NCBI RefSeq assembly: GCF_000331735.1
Contig: NC_020126.1
Location: 5,288,501-5,352,500 of the forward strand
Direction: 5' to 3'
Origin: Myxococcus stipitatus DSM 14675
GTDB taxonomy: Bacteria; Myxococcota; Myxococcia; Myxococcales; Myxococcaceae
Length of the DNA: 64,000 nucleotides
Shown here one piece after another: positions 37,067 through 44,533 of the stretch; the first letter of the stretch is position 1, and every line of letters begins with the position of its first letter. A model generated the notes under the pieces. That model had not been told where the DNA came from, did not search any database, and worked only from the letters and a program-made list of their open reading frames with translations. Made by a program: the position numbers and the translations under genes.

Positions 37067-38344
37067 ATGAAATCCACGTCTCCGTCGTCTCCGTCGCTTC
37101 CAGCGCGCCACCTGCGCGTTGGGTCCACCTCACTGCACCGCGCAGCCTGCGGCGCCGGCTCCTGGGCGCCTGCTGGCTACCTCGCCGCCGAGTCCCTGGC
37201 CGAAGTCACCTGCAAGCGCTGCCAGCGCACCGTGGCCTTCCTCCAGGCCTCCACCGCGGCCAGCTCCCCAAGCTCGACTCCCGCCATCGGCACCCTCACA
37301 GCCCCTCGCTCCGCCAGCGGCGCGGACCGTCGCGAGCAGTTCGAGCAGCCCATGCACTGGGTTCGCAACGTCTCCCGCGACGCCGACACCGCCTGCGGCT
37401 CGCCCCTCGACGTGTCGTGGACCTCCGAGGCCAACGACGTGACGTGCGCCTTGTGCCTGGCTGTCCACCCATCCGCGACGCTCTCGGATGAGCCCCTGGA
37501 CCTCGACATCAACAAGCTCGTCGAGGTGCCTCCGCTCCTGTGTCGCTGCGGGCGCACGGCCATCTACCGCCTCAACAGCAAGCAGGACGGCCTCACTCCT
37601 GGCTGCCCCTCCTGCGCGCTCAACCTCACGTCCTGCGCCTGCGAGCCCGCCGCCCACCAGGTGGCCGACACGCCGAACACCAACGCGCCGGACGACGCCG
37701 TCGCAGACCGGGGCGACGGACCGAGCTTCGACAACGAGTTCGAGCCCCTCTGCACGCACGGCATCCGCCTCGACGAGACGTGCACTGGCTGCGACAGGTA
37801 CGCGGCGGGCCCTCGGGATGAGCGGCCCTATGCCGAGCGCTACAACGGCCCTCGGGATGAGCGGCCCTTTTTTGCCCCGTCCGCCGAGCAGCCATCCGCG
37901 CAGGCCGTCGCGTCGGAGGCGCAGCGCCAGCGCGAATTGCACCAGGGCCTCGCGCTGCTGTCTCGCGCCGTGGGGCACTTCGAGCGAGCCGCGGCCGTCA
38001 CCTCGGAGTGCCGCGACTGGCAGAGCGCGCACGGCCCGGAGCTGCACGAGGACGTGCGCGGGCTCGCCCTCAACGCTCGCCTGCTGTACCGCCGCGCCCT
38101 CAACACCCGCCTGCGGGAGATTGCGGACCGCGAGGAGTTGCCCGCCAAGACGGCGGTTGTCGCGGCTGGCTGGCGGTGGCTGGGCCTGGTGGGCCGGGGG
38201 GCCCGGCAGCGCTACGGCATTGCCCTCCTCGATGCTCGGGGCCTGGTGGTGGCGTCCGGACTGGCGCGCATGCCCGCCGACGCGGCACGCCTCGCGGAGT
38301 ACCTCCAGGCTCGCCTTGCGCGCAGAGGCAGCCATGTCCGTTGA
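37067..38344 (+). CDS. Multi zinc-ribbon protein of the element
   Basis: This 425-aa protein has at least four Cys/His clusters: LHRAACGA..VTCKRC, DTACGSP..DVTCALC, LLCRCGRTAIYRL..GCPSC and LCTHGIRLDETCTGC. They look like treble-clef or ribbon zinc sites. Further on, GPRDERP occurs twice, encoded by a perfect 22-bp direct repeat (37808 and 37847, 39 bases apart). The C-terminal third is helical and basic. The start is the ATG at 37067; the upstream TTG at 37019 is less likely. Its end overlaps the next start by 11 bases. A nucleic-acid-binding or early regulatory role is inference. Confidence 0.72.
   Translation: MKSTSPSSPSLPARHLRVGSTSLHRAACGAGSWAPAGYLAAESLAEVTCKRCQRTVAFLQASTAASSPSSTPAIGTLTAPRSASGADRREQFEQPMHWVRNVSRDADTACGSPLDVSWTSEANDVTCALCLAVHPSATLSDEPLDLDINKLVEVPPLLCRCGRTAIYRLNSKQDGLTPGCPSCALNLTSCACEPAAHQVADTPNTNAPDDAVADRGDGPSFDNEFEPLCTHGIRLDETCTGCDRYAAGPRDERPYAERYNGPRDERPFFAPSAEQPSAQAVASEAQRQRELHQGLALLSRAVGHFERAAAVTSECRDWQSAHGPELHEDVRGLALNARLLYRRALNTRLREIADREELPAKTAVVAAGWRWLGLVGRGARQRYGIALLDARGLVVASGLARMPADAARLAEYLQARLARRGSHVR
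37808..37869 (+). repeat. Direct repeat inside the zinc-ribbon gene
   Basis: GGCCCTCGGGATGAGCGGCC occurs at 37808 and again at 37847, a period of 39 bases (13 codons). It encodes GPRDERP twice in a low-complexity linker. Confidence 0.85.
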
Positions 38345-38600
38345 GACACGCGCCCAGGCCCGCACGAATCTGCTCCTGGCGGCGAGCCGGTACGAGACGG
38401 CACTGCGCGAGCTGCGCGCCGCCTCGGAGCTGATGCGCGACGTTGTTGACGACGGCGTTGGCATGGATGGGGAGCGTCGGGAGCTGTACGCGATTCGCAC
38501 CCGCGTTGATGAGGCGAAAGCCCGCCTGCGGTCTCCGGCTCTGGCGAGCAGCGTCGATTTCGCGCCGCGGGTGACCGACGGAGGCAGCCATGTCCGTTGA
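38334..38600 (+). CDS. Small coupled helical protein, element
   Basis: An 88-aa protein beginning MSVETRAQARTNLLLAASRY. It is highly helical and charged, with no known domain. Its start overlaps the preceding stop by 11 bases (ATG...TTGA), and its own end has the same 11-base overlap with the next gene. The bases around both starts are nearly identical (GAGGCAGCCATGTCCGTTGA), so the junction was probably duplicated together with the gene. Translational coupling is likely. Function unknown. Confidence 0.65.
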   Translation: MSVETRAQARTNLLLAASRYETALRELRAASELMRDVVDDGVGMDGERRELYAIRTRVDEAKARLRSPALASSVDFAPRVTDGGSHVR

Positions 38601-39027
38601 GGCACGCGCTGACTCCATCACCGTGGCGCGTCGCCGCGTGGAGCGACTCCACGAGGACCTGGTGCGCCTGGAGGCCGCGCTGTCGCGCACCCCAGGCCGG
38701 CGCTACCACGTCGCGGCGGTGCCGGAGTGCTGCCACCGGGCCGCAAGGCTGCGCTGGCAGCTGGCGCGGGCGGAGCTGGCGCTGCGCGCCACGCGGTTGC
38801 GCGCCGTCAACGAGCGCATGGAGCGCATCCGCCGCCCCAGGCAGGCACCGCGAGCGCCGGTGGTGCAGCTGGCGCTTTTCGCCGCGCCGGCTGACGAGCA
38901 GCTGCCCGAGGCGGCGCCCGAGGACGTTGTGGAGGTGCCGGAGGGAGCGCGCGTGCTGTACCTGCCGCGCCCCACGTGCCCGACTGCGGCGCCACGCCTG
39001 CACATCCTCGTTGGGGGGGCCGCGTGA
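38590..39027 (+). CDS. Small coupled helical protein, element
   Basis: A 145-aa protein beginning MSVEARADSITVARRRVERL. The N-terminal half is a long charged helix (coiled-coil-like), with Cys-Cys-His at PECCHRA. The end is beta-rich (VPEGARVLYLPRPTC..HILVGG). Its start shares the sequence MSVE and its surroundings with the previous gene, which suggests a duplicated origin. The stop overlaps the GTG of the next gene. No function recognised. Confidence 0.65.
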   Translation: MSVEARADSITVARRRVERLHEDLVRLEAALSRTPGRRYHVAAVPECCHRAARLRWQLARAELALRATRLRAVNERMERIRRPRQAPRAPVVQLALFAAPADEQLPEAAPEDVVEVPEGARVLYLPRPTCPTAAPRLHILVGGAA

Positions 39028-39299
39028 CGCTCACCAACGTCATGCAGCTTAAGGCGGCCACGCGGCACGCCACCGCAACCGTCAACCTCTGGCACGCGCA
39101 GCGGCTGGAGCTGGCTGCCCACGCCGAGTGGGCCTCCGTCATCGAGCGAGAGGGCTCGGGGGCACCAGGTGTGGAGCAGGCCCGCGCCGCGTTCGACACG
39201 TGCCGCGAGCGGCGCAAGGCGTACGCCCGCGACCTCGACGAGGCGGCCGAGGCGCTGTCCGAGTCCATGCGCGCCGTCCATGAGGAGGCGCGACGATGA
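39024..39299 (+). CDS. Small coupled helical protein, GTG start
   Basis: A 91-aa protein beginning TLTNVMQLKAATRHATATVN after the start residue. It is almost wholly helical, ending ALSESMRAVHEEARR. The GTG start overlaps the previous stop (GTGA), and the stop overlaps the next ATG (ATGA). No domain recognised. It belongs to the same coupled cluster as its neighbours. Confidence 0.6.
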   Translation: MTLTNVMQLKAATRHATATVNLWHAQRLELAAHAEWASVIEREGSGAPGVEQARAAFDTCRERRKAYARDLDEAAEALSESMRAVHEEARR

Positions 39300-39694
39300 G
39301 CGGCCGGGTGGATGTCTACATCCTGCCCGGTGGTGCCATGGCGCCATGGGGTGGACGCCGGCCGGCGACGGCATGTGAGGAGCAATACGCGCGGGCCCTG
39401 AGTGCCCATGCCGTCAACCGCTCTCGCATGGTCGACGCGACGCAGGCCGAGGCGGAGGCGCGCAAGGCATGCGTTGCAGCCATCGCGGAGCACGGCCCGT
39501 GCAGCGTCGAGGCGGATGCCGCACGCCGACGGTGGGACGCGGCGCACGCGCGGACGCTCGACGCGGCAGCTCGGCTTGAGGCCGCGACGTTGCGCATCCA
39601 GCGCGCAATGGATGCCTGGGCGTCCGAGGTAGCCGCGCGTGAATACGCGCGCGCGGTGCCGGGGGCGGACATGGACGCGGGCGGCGCCACCTGA
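39296..39694 (+). CDS. Small coupled protein, element
   Basis: A 132-aa protein beginning MSGRVDVYILPGGAMAPWGG, then a helical Ala/Arg-rich region with two cysteines (RKACVA, HGPCSVE). It overlaps both neighbours by a few bases (ATGA and TGATG junctions). Function unknown. Confidence 0.6.
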   Translation: MSGRVDVYILPGGAMAPWGGRRPATACEEQYARALSAHAVNRSRMVDATQAEAEARKACVAAIAEHGPCSVEADAARRRWDAAHARTLDAAARLEAATLRIQRAMDAWASEVAAREYARAVPGADMDAGGAT

Positions 39695-39921
39695 TGCGGC
39701 ACTGCGCCACATGGGTGCCCCCGGCGTACCTGCACCGATGCGCGTGGTGCAGGAGGCCGGCGCGTGTGGCGCCGCAAGTTGTGCTGTGGGGCCTGCGCTG
39801 TGGCAGTTGCAAGGCGGTGTGGTGCCGCTCCTGTGAGCACTCGGCGATGCCCTGCCGTGAGTGCAGCAGCACCTCTAGCTTGTCGGCGCTCGGTGCGCCG
39901 TCCCATGCCATGGGTCCGTGA
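39694..39921 (+). CDS. Small zinc-finger protein
   Basis: A 75-aa protein with closely spaced cysteines: LHRCAWCRR, GLRCGSCKAVWCRSCEHS and PCREC. The pattern of four CxxC pairs fits one or two zinc-binding knuckles. It starts at a TGATG overlap with the preceding gene and ends the small-gene cluster ahead of the origin-like region and the replication gene. Binding to DNA or RNA is inferred. Confidence 0.65.
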   Translation: MRHCATWVPPAYLHRCAWCRRPARVAPQVVLWGLRCGSCKAVWCRSCEHSAMPCRECSSTSSLSALGAPSHAMGP

Positions 39922-40312
39922 GGGCGGCGCGGCGTAACGGCCGCCCCACTCGCTGGACGCACCTCCCCTGCCCCGCTGGTTTCGCCAGCGCCGGGCGGGG
40001 GACGTGCGCGCGCGCGAAACCAGGAGCCCCCCACGGTGCGGCGAGCACTGCGGCGCGTCGCCAGAGGCCCGCCCGTGCAGCGCAGCTGCGCGCGGACGGG
40101 CCGATGCGTGGCACCCGCGCCCCGTCCGGCGAGCGGCAGCGGCAGAGCGTGCGCGCGGAGCTGGTGCGTTCGGCATGGAGCGCGGGGCGCCCCGCGCTCC
40201 TCGAAATTATCGGCGGATGTGCGCAACCCCGCCCCCACGGCGGCCCCACTGACACCGCGTCGCGGACGCCCAGGGCGGCCCAGGGGCGCGCGAGCGCTGG
40301 AGGGCTGCGGTA
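39922..40312. other. Probably non-coding stretch with origin-like palindrome
   Basis: This stretch lies between the small zinc-finger gene and the replication initiator gene. A 131-codon frame (39918-40313) crosses it, but its composition looks like chance GC-rich coding. It holds a perfect 24-bp palindrome at 40177-40200 followed by AT-richer bases. Confidence 0.55.
40177..40200. repeat. Perfect 24-bp palindrome, candidate origin element
   Basis: GGAGCGCGGGGC is followed at once by its exact complement GCCCCGCGCTCC. AAATTATC follows, an AT-rich patch in GC-rich DNA. It lies 113 bases upstream of the replication gene start. It may be a cruciform at a rolling-circle origin or an operator. Confidence 0.55.
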
Positions 40313-41947
40313 GTGGCTGCGCGCGCGCAACGTGCGGCTGCGGCCGGCGCGGTGGCCCTGGCGGACGCGCCCGGAGCTGGGCACGGCGCGGGGGTCCCCG
40401 GGGGCCAGGCCCCCGGGCTTGTCCGTAGTAACGTTAAGTCAGACAAGCCCAGAGGGACGGAGCGGGCAAAAGCCCCCCCAGCGCGCTACGTCCCCAACGG
40501 GTGCCACGCGTGCGCCGCCCAGTCCTGGAGTGTGGCGACATGGACGCGTGGTGAAACAGACCCCGCGAAACGTCGCTGGTGGACGTACCAGTGCCGCTCA
40601 TGGCGGCACGAGGGCGATTGCGCTCGGTGGGTCTCCCAGCGTGACTACGCGCGAATCATGCTGGCGCTGGAGCCGTTGCGCGTGGAGGACCTGGTCCTCG
40701 TGGTGTTGACGCTGGACCCGGAGCGAGCCGAGCCCACGTTGGACGGGCAATACCAGGGCCTCCAACCGCGCTGGGCGATGCTCGCGAAGTACATTTCGCG
40801 GGGCTGGGGCGAGGGAGGCGTGCCGGCACTGGGGCGCATCGACTTCGTGTCGGTGGTTGAGCAGCACCGCTCAGGCCGTCCGCACCTCAACGTCATCATC
40901 CACTCGCCGGAGTTGGCGCAGCAGCTGCGCGAGCGACCTCCCACTGCGGCCGATGTGGCTGCGAAACGGGGGCCCCACTGGTGGCGCTCACTCGTTGCCC
41001 ACTGTGGCTGGGGCCCGCTGTCCTCGATCGGTCACGCACGCAGCAAGGAGGACGTGGCCAGCTACAGCGTCAAGGTGAGCAAGGCCGCGGTGCCACACCC
41101 CACGATGGTTGGTGAGGTGGTCAAGCTCGCGCAGCTCCCGACGGCGGCGCCGCCACGCATGCGCCGCGTGCGTTCCAGCAAGGGCTTTCTGCCTCCAGCC
41201 AGGCGCCCGCCAGACCCCGAGCGCGAGGGCTCGCTGTTTCTCCATCCGACGCCGACAGAGATGCAACGCCGGCAGGAGGAGGCATGTGCGGCGCTGGAGG
41301 CAAAATGGGGCGTAGTGCTGGGGTGGCGCCCAGCCGTGCGCGGGTGGTGGCGCGCCGCGGGGGTAGGACGCCTGCGAATCCTCGGACTCCGGGACGTGGA
41401 GCCCATCCTCTCGGGCGCGCAGCTCGGTTCCTGGTGGCGAACGCCTGTGGACGCCGAGCGCGACGCGTTTCGCGCGGGAGCACGTGGCGCAGCGGTGCGC
41501 GTCCCGTCGCCCCCGTGGCTTGAAGCGCTGCGGACGATGCCGTCCGAGCCAGCACCGCCACCGCTGCGGGAGCTGGGGCTGGCGGACGTGCTGAGCATTG
41601 GCGCGTACCAGCAAGCGCAGCGGCGCGCGAAAGACTTGGCGGAGCTGCGACACGCGCAGCGGTTGCGGCCCGCGGAGGATGTGCTGGAGGCGTGGCACCT
41701 GCGCGCAGAGGCGTCCGAGGCACTGGCGAGCAGAGCGGCGGAACCCGAGGTGGACGAGGGCTCGCGAGCGTACGTCTTGCGTGAGCCCGCGCGACGCAGG
41801 CACGAGGACGGAGACGTGCGATTCGCGGGGCTCCTCTCGGGGCACTTCAACTACGCGCAGGATTGCCACGAGGCGCTAGAGCGAGGCGAGGACGCCGAGA
41901 AGACTGTCGCGAAACCTCGCTGGGTACTACGGCGCGGTTTCGCCTGA
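40313..41947 (+). CDS. HUH-type replication initiator (rolling circle)
   Basis: A 544-aa protein with a Cys4-like site (CHAC at 64-67, YQC and DC at 93-103) followed by HUH motifs: motif 1 VVLTLDP (130-136), motif 2 RPHLNVIIH (190-197) and motif 3 DVASYSVKVSK (248-257) with Tyr251 and Lys254. The spacing fits single-tyrosine Rep proteins of small phages. Motif 2 reads H-L-N where most have H-U-H. The C-terminal 280 residues are basic and not recognised. The start is the GTG at 40313; an in-frame GTG at 40352 is the alternative, and anything later would lose the Cys site. By family role it nicks the origin and starts rolling-circle replication. Confidence 0.8.
   Translation: MAARAQRAAAAGAVALADAPGAGHGAGVPGGQAPGLVRSNVKSDKPRGTERAKAPPARYVPNGCHACAAQSWSVATWTRGETDPAKRRWWTYQCRSWRHEGDCARWVSQRDYARIMLALEPLRVEDLVLVVLTLDPERAEPTLDGQYQGLQPRWAMLAKYISRGWGEGGVPALGRIDFVSVVEQHRSGRPHLNVIIHSPELAQQLRERPPTAADVAAKRGPHWWRSLVAHCGWGPLSSIGHARSKEDVASYSVKVSKAAVPHPTMVGEVVKLAQLPTAAPPRMRRVRSSKGFLPPARRPPDPEREGSLFLHPTPTEMQRRQEEACAALEAKWGVVLGWRPAVRGWWRAAGVGRLRILGLRDVEPILSGAQLGSWWRTPVDAERDAFRAGARGAAVRVPSPPWLEALRTMPSEPAPPPLRELGLADVLSIGAYQQAQRRAKDLAELRHAQRLRPAEDVLEAWHLRAEASEALASRAAEPEVDEGSRAYVLREPARRRHEDGDVRFAGLLSGHFNYAQDCHEALERGEDAEKTVAKPRWVLRRGFA
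40397..40450. repeat. Two adjacent inverted repeats, candidate nick site region
   Basis: CCCGGGGGCC and GGCCCCCGGG (40397-40417) form a near-perfect hairpin with a one-base centre. Next, GGGCTTGTC (40415-40423) and GACAAGCCC (40442-40450) enclose an 18-base loop that is AT-rich and contains AACGTT. The structures lie within the N-terminal codons of the replication gene, as the phiX174 origin lies in gene A. A double-strand origin is inferred. Confidence 0.55.
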
Positions 41948-42190
41948 TGCGTCGGGGGCTACGGAGAGGCCCGCGCGAAACGGCTGGGTGCTGATGGGGA
42001 GGCCGTGCGCGTTGAGGGCAATCAGCCACGAGCCGCGTCCACTCCCCAGCCTGTCGGCGAGGATGAGGCCTTCGTCGGCCCAGCGATTGAGGGTGCGGCA
42101 GCTGATGGATGCGTCGTGAGCCGCGACCTTGATGGCGACCCAACGCGCCGGGGGGCCAGCGGTGGGCATCTCGTAGTTGTTGCAAGTCAT
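41927..42190 (-). CDS. Small helix-turn-helix regulator of the element
   Basis: An 87-aa protein with a winged-helix/MerR-like or excisionase-like HTH: WVAIKVAAHDASISCRTLNR, then WADEGLILADRLGSGRGSWLI. It is divergent from the virion operon and overlaps the end of the replication gene by 21 bases. GGAG lies upstream of its ATG. Its position next to a 337-bp control region with six TGGCGA copies suggests it controls virion genes and its own. It could also be a recombination directionality factor for Xer-mediated excision, which I cannot tell apart from sequence. Confidence 0.75.
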   Translation of the reverse strand: MTCNNYEMPTAGPPARWVAIKVAAHDASISCRTLNRWADEGLILADRLGSGRGSWLIALNAHGLPISTQPFRAGLSVAPDASGETAP

Positions 42191-42527
42191 GAGGGGGCTC
42201 CAGCGTGATGCAACGCCAGTCTAGAGCACTGCGCCGACGCGGGCCGCACGTGGCGATTTTGGCGAGCCACCGGGGTGCGCGGCGATCTCACAGGGTTTGA
42301 GTCCACCCATGGCGTCAGGGATTGCGAGACACGGCCCGGTGGCGAGTCGTGGCGAGCAACCCGCCTGTTTTGGCGACGCGAAATTGGCGACTGATTGCGC
42401 ATCGACGGGGGGCGGCTCGGCGTGCCGAGTCCCCCAACCCCTCCCCTCCACGTGACGGGAGTGCGGCGCCCCATGAGGCCGGGGCGGCCCCGGGCCGCTC
42501 CCCGTCACCCCTTTCGCGCGAGGCGTC
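42191..42527. promoter_or_regulatory. Divergent control region with six TGGCGA repeats
   Basis: This non-coding region separates the HTH gene from the virion operon. TGGCGA occurs at 42251, 42260, 42340, 42350, 42371 and 42385, in three pairs spaced 9, 10 and 14 bases. Two copies are preceded by TTT. The paired layout suggests binding sites for a dimeric regulator. Near the right side is a large hairpin (42452-42508). Exact -10/-35 elements were not assigned. Confidence 0.6.
42452..42508. repeat. Large GC-rich hairpin before the virion operon
   Basis: GTGACGGG (42452-42459) pairs with CCCGTCAC (42501-42508), with further self-complementary GGCC/GGGGC segments inside. It lies 20 bases upstream of the first virion-operon gene, whose ATG has GAGG before it. 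It may be a second-strand origin, a packaging signal or an attenuator. Confidence 0.5.
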
Positions 42528-43568
42528 ATGGACAGCCAGGCCGAGCAGCCCAACGGAGGCGAGTACAGCGAGCATGCGCCGGCGAGCGCGCAGCCGTCCG
42601 CCACCGCGGGCACGCCCCGCCGCGCGAAGTCCTCACGGCGCAAACGAGGCGCGAGCCGCGGCGGACGCCCCGCCAGCAACCCCGCGCGCCAGGCGCGCAG
42701 CTACCGAGACATGCTGCGCGCGGCTGGCGCTGACGTGGAGGCCATCTGCGAGGCCAACGACTGGGCGCGACAGCATGGAGTCCCCCTCGACGGCGCCGCG
42801 GAGCTGGTGGAGCGCCACGCACAGGAGCAAGCCGAGCGACGCGTGCAGAAGTACCGCGAGTACCTGCGCGAGGCCCAGGGTGACGTGAACGAGGTCATCA
42901 ACGCGAACGCGTGGGCGCGAGAAAACGGTGTGCCGCTCGACGCGGAGGCGGAGCGCCTGGGAGACGAGTGGGACGCGCGGCGCAACGAGCAGACTTCCGG
43001 CCCGCCTCCTCCCTCGGAGCCCCCTGCCTCGGCGGAAGTCCCGCCCGAGGAACCCGTGCAGCCCGCGGACCCGGATGGATTTGCCTCGCTGGGTGACGAG
43101 CCCCAGCCGGAGGTGTTGCCCCCAGAGGAGCCCAAGGGGCCGACCTACATGGGCGAGCCGGTGGACATGGTGGAGGCGTTCTCTCAAGCCGCCCTCTTCC
43201 TTGCCGGAAGCCTCGCGGAGCTGACGCGCGGCCACCCGGTGATGGACCTCACGCGTCCGATTGAGCGCGTGCTGTTCAAGGGTACGCCCGTGGAGCGGAC
43301 CGTCCGCGGCGACCCCGTCGCGCGCGTCTCGGAGCTGACCGGTGTCGGCCTCGCTCGACGCGCGCAGCGCGCGATGGCTGCCGTGGATGGCCCCGCGGGT
43401 AAGCCCGGTATCGGCTGGGAGCTGGTGCCCCTCTGCGCCGCACTCGGAATCCCGCTCGTGGTGCATGCCAAGGGCGCGGTGGTCTCCGCGGCGCGCGGCT
43501 ACATGGCGGGTGCGCGAGGCGCAGCGGCCTGCGTGGGCCGACTCCTCCGACGCGGGCGGGGGGGCTGA
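42528..43568 (+). CDS. Virion-operon protein with two tandem ~45-aa repeats
   Basis: A 346-aa protein. The N-terminal 55 residues are basic and disordered. Two helical repeats follow: YRDMLRAAGADVEAICEAND with ARQHGVPLD, and YREYLREAQGDVNEVINANA with ARENGVPLD, near residues 63-150. A Pro/Glu-rich linker then leads to a C-terminal domain with a hydrophobic stretch (PLCAALGIPLVVHAKGAVVS) and a basic end. Its stop overlaps the ATPase start by one base. The basic N-terminus and terminal hydrophobic segment fit a DNA-binding or internal membrane virion protein, but no family is recognised. Confidence 0.7.
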   Translation: MDSQAEQPNGGEYSEHAPASAQPSATAGTPRRAKSSRRKRGASRGGRPASNPARQARSYRDMLRAAGADVEAICEANDWARQHGVPLDGAAELVERHAQEQAERRVQKYREYLREAQGDVNEVINANAWARENGVPLDAEAERLGDEWDARRNEQTSGPPPPSEPPASAEVPPEEPVQPADPDGFASLGDEPQPEVLPPEEPKGPTYMGEPVDMVEAFSQAALFLAGSLAELTRGHPVMDLTRPIERVLFKGTPVERTVRGDPVARVSELTGVGLARRAQRAMAAVDGPAGKPGIGWELVPLCAALGIPLVVHAKGAVVSAARGYMAGARGAAACVGRLLRRGRGG

Positions 43569-44323
43569 TGGCGAAGTGCTCCTCATGCGCTCGCCAGGTC
43601 TCCGAGGACGTGCCCCTCTACACGGGCCCCTGGGTGCCCGACGCCTACGAGCGATTCGCCGTGTTGGGGATGACGGGCTCGGGGAAGTCATACCTGCTCA
43701 AGCAGTGGGTGGAGTACCTCATGGGGCGGCGGCAGGCAGTCGTCGTCATCGACGTGGCCGACGAGTACAGCCGTCTGGGCAATCCCCGTCCGAGCAAGCC
43801 CGGCTTCAAACTCGGACCGCTGACGCAGCGGATGACGATTCCCGCGTTCCGCGCGGCGCTGCGCCACGACAAGACGTTCCTGCTCCGTGCTGACCTCGCA
43901 CTCTCCCTCGTGCCGACGCCAGGACTCCTCGGGCCGGACCTCGCCGCCGAAATCAAGGCCGTGCTGCCGGCGCTCCGCGCGCGCGGCAACCTCTGCTTGT
44001 TCGTGGAGGAGCTGGCCGTCTGGGGCCGGTTTGCGGAGCTCGAGCTGCTCGACATCGCGGCGACGTGGGCGAAAGAGGGCGTCGCGGCGTGGTTCGTCAG
44101 CCAGTACGCCACCGGCATTCCGGCGCCCGTGCGCGGCCAGGTCTCCTCGTGCATCTCCGGCGAGCAATTCAAAGCGAGCGACAGGGACTACCTCACCCGC
44201 GACTTCGGGCGCGCATTCGCCCACTCGCTGCACCCCTGTCCGCCGCGGACGTTCCGCATTGCGTTCACGCGGTCGCAGTACGCGGACGAACACCACCAAC
44301 GCGCAAAGGAGCGACGCAAATGA
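43568..44323 (+). CDS. Genome-packaging ATPase, FtsK/HerA class
   Basis: A 251-aa protein. Walker A is GMTGSGKS (34-41). Walker B is LCLFVEE (142-148), with the double acid typical of this class. A sensor-like segment WFVSQYATGIPAPVRGQ follows. The N-terminus has CSSC (4-7). Tailless viruses with double-jelly-roll capsids and inoviruses both carry such ATPases, but this one has no membrane span, which argues against a Zot-type protein. It would move DNA into a preformed capsid. It overlaps its neighbours by one and four bases within the operon. Confidence 0.85.
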   Translation: MAKCSSCARQVSEDVPLYTGPWVPDAYERFAVLGMTGSGKSYLLKQWVEYLMGRRQAVVVIDVADEYSRLGNPRPSKPGFKLGPLTQRMTIPAFRAALRHDKTFLLRADLALSLVPTPGLLGPDLAAEIKAVLPALRARGNLCLFVEELAVWGRFAELELLDIAATWAKEGVAAWFVSQYATGIPAPVRGQVSSCISGEQFKASDRDYLTRDFGRAFAHSLHPCPPRTFRIAFTRSQYADEHHQRAKERRK

Positions 44324-44490
44324 GCGACACCAAGAGCGACGAGAAGTCCAACAGCACGTGGGGCCGCGACCTCACCATGGTCGGCATCGGCATCGTCATC
44401 GGCGCGGGCGGCACGGTCATCGCCGGCCACCTCTCCAACGGGAAGGTGCCCGTGCCGCCCGCCATGCAGCCGTCGACGACCAACAAGTAA
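44320..44490 (+). CDS. Small one-span membrane protein
   Basis: A 56-aa protein with a polar N-terminus (MSDTKSDEKSNSTWGRD), one hydrophobic span (MVGIGIVIGAGGTVIAGHL) and a short polar tail. It starts with an ATGA overlap on the ATPase stop. The size and shape fit a virion membrane protein. An inovirus-like coat protein was considered, but the element also carries a lysis enzyme. Confidence 0.75.
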   Translation: MSDTKSDEKSNSTWGRDLTMVGIGIVIGAGGTVIAGHLSNGKVPVPPAMQPSTTNK

Positions 44491-44533
44491 GCGCACTCAC
44501 TCCCCTCCCCACGACACACCCACGAGATTCGCC

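Noticed and set aside
37808..37869. CRISPR-like repeat
   Set aside because: Only two copies, 39 bases apart, inside a coding frame.
39918..40313. 131-codon frame between the zinc-finger gene and Rep
   Set aside because: The overlaps at both ends are suggestive, but the composition (Arg/Ala/Pro/Gly) looks like chance and the stretch holds a long palindrome. Kept as probably non-coding.
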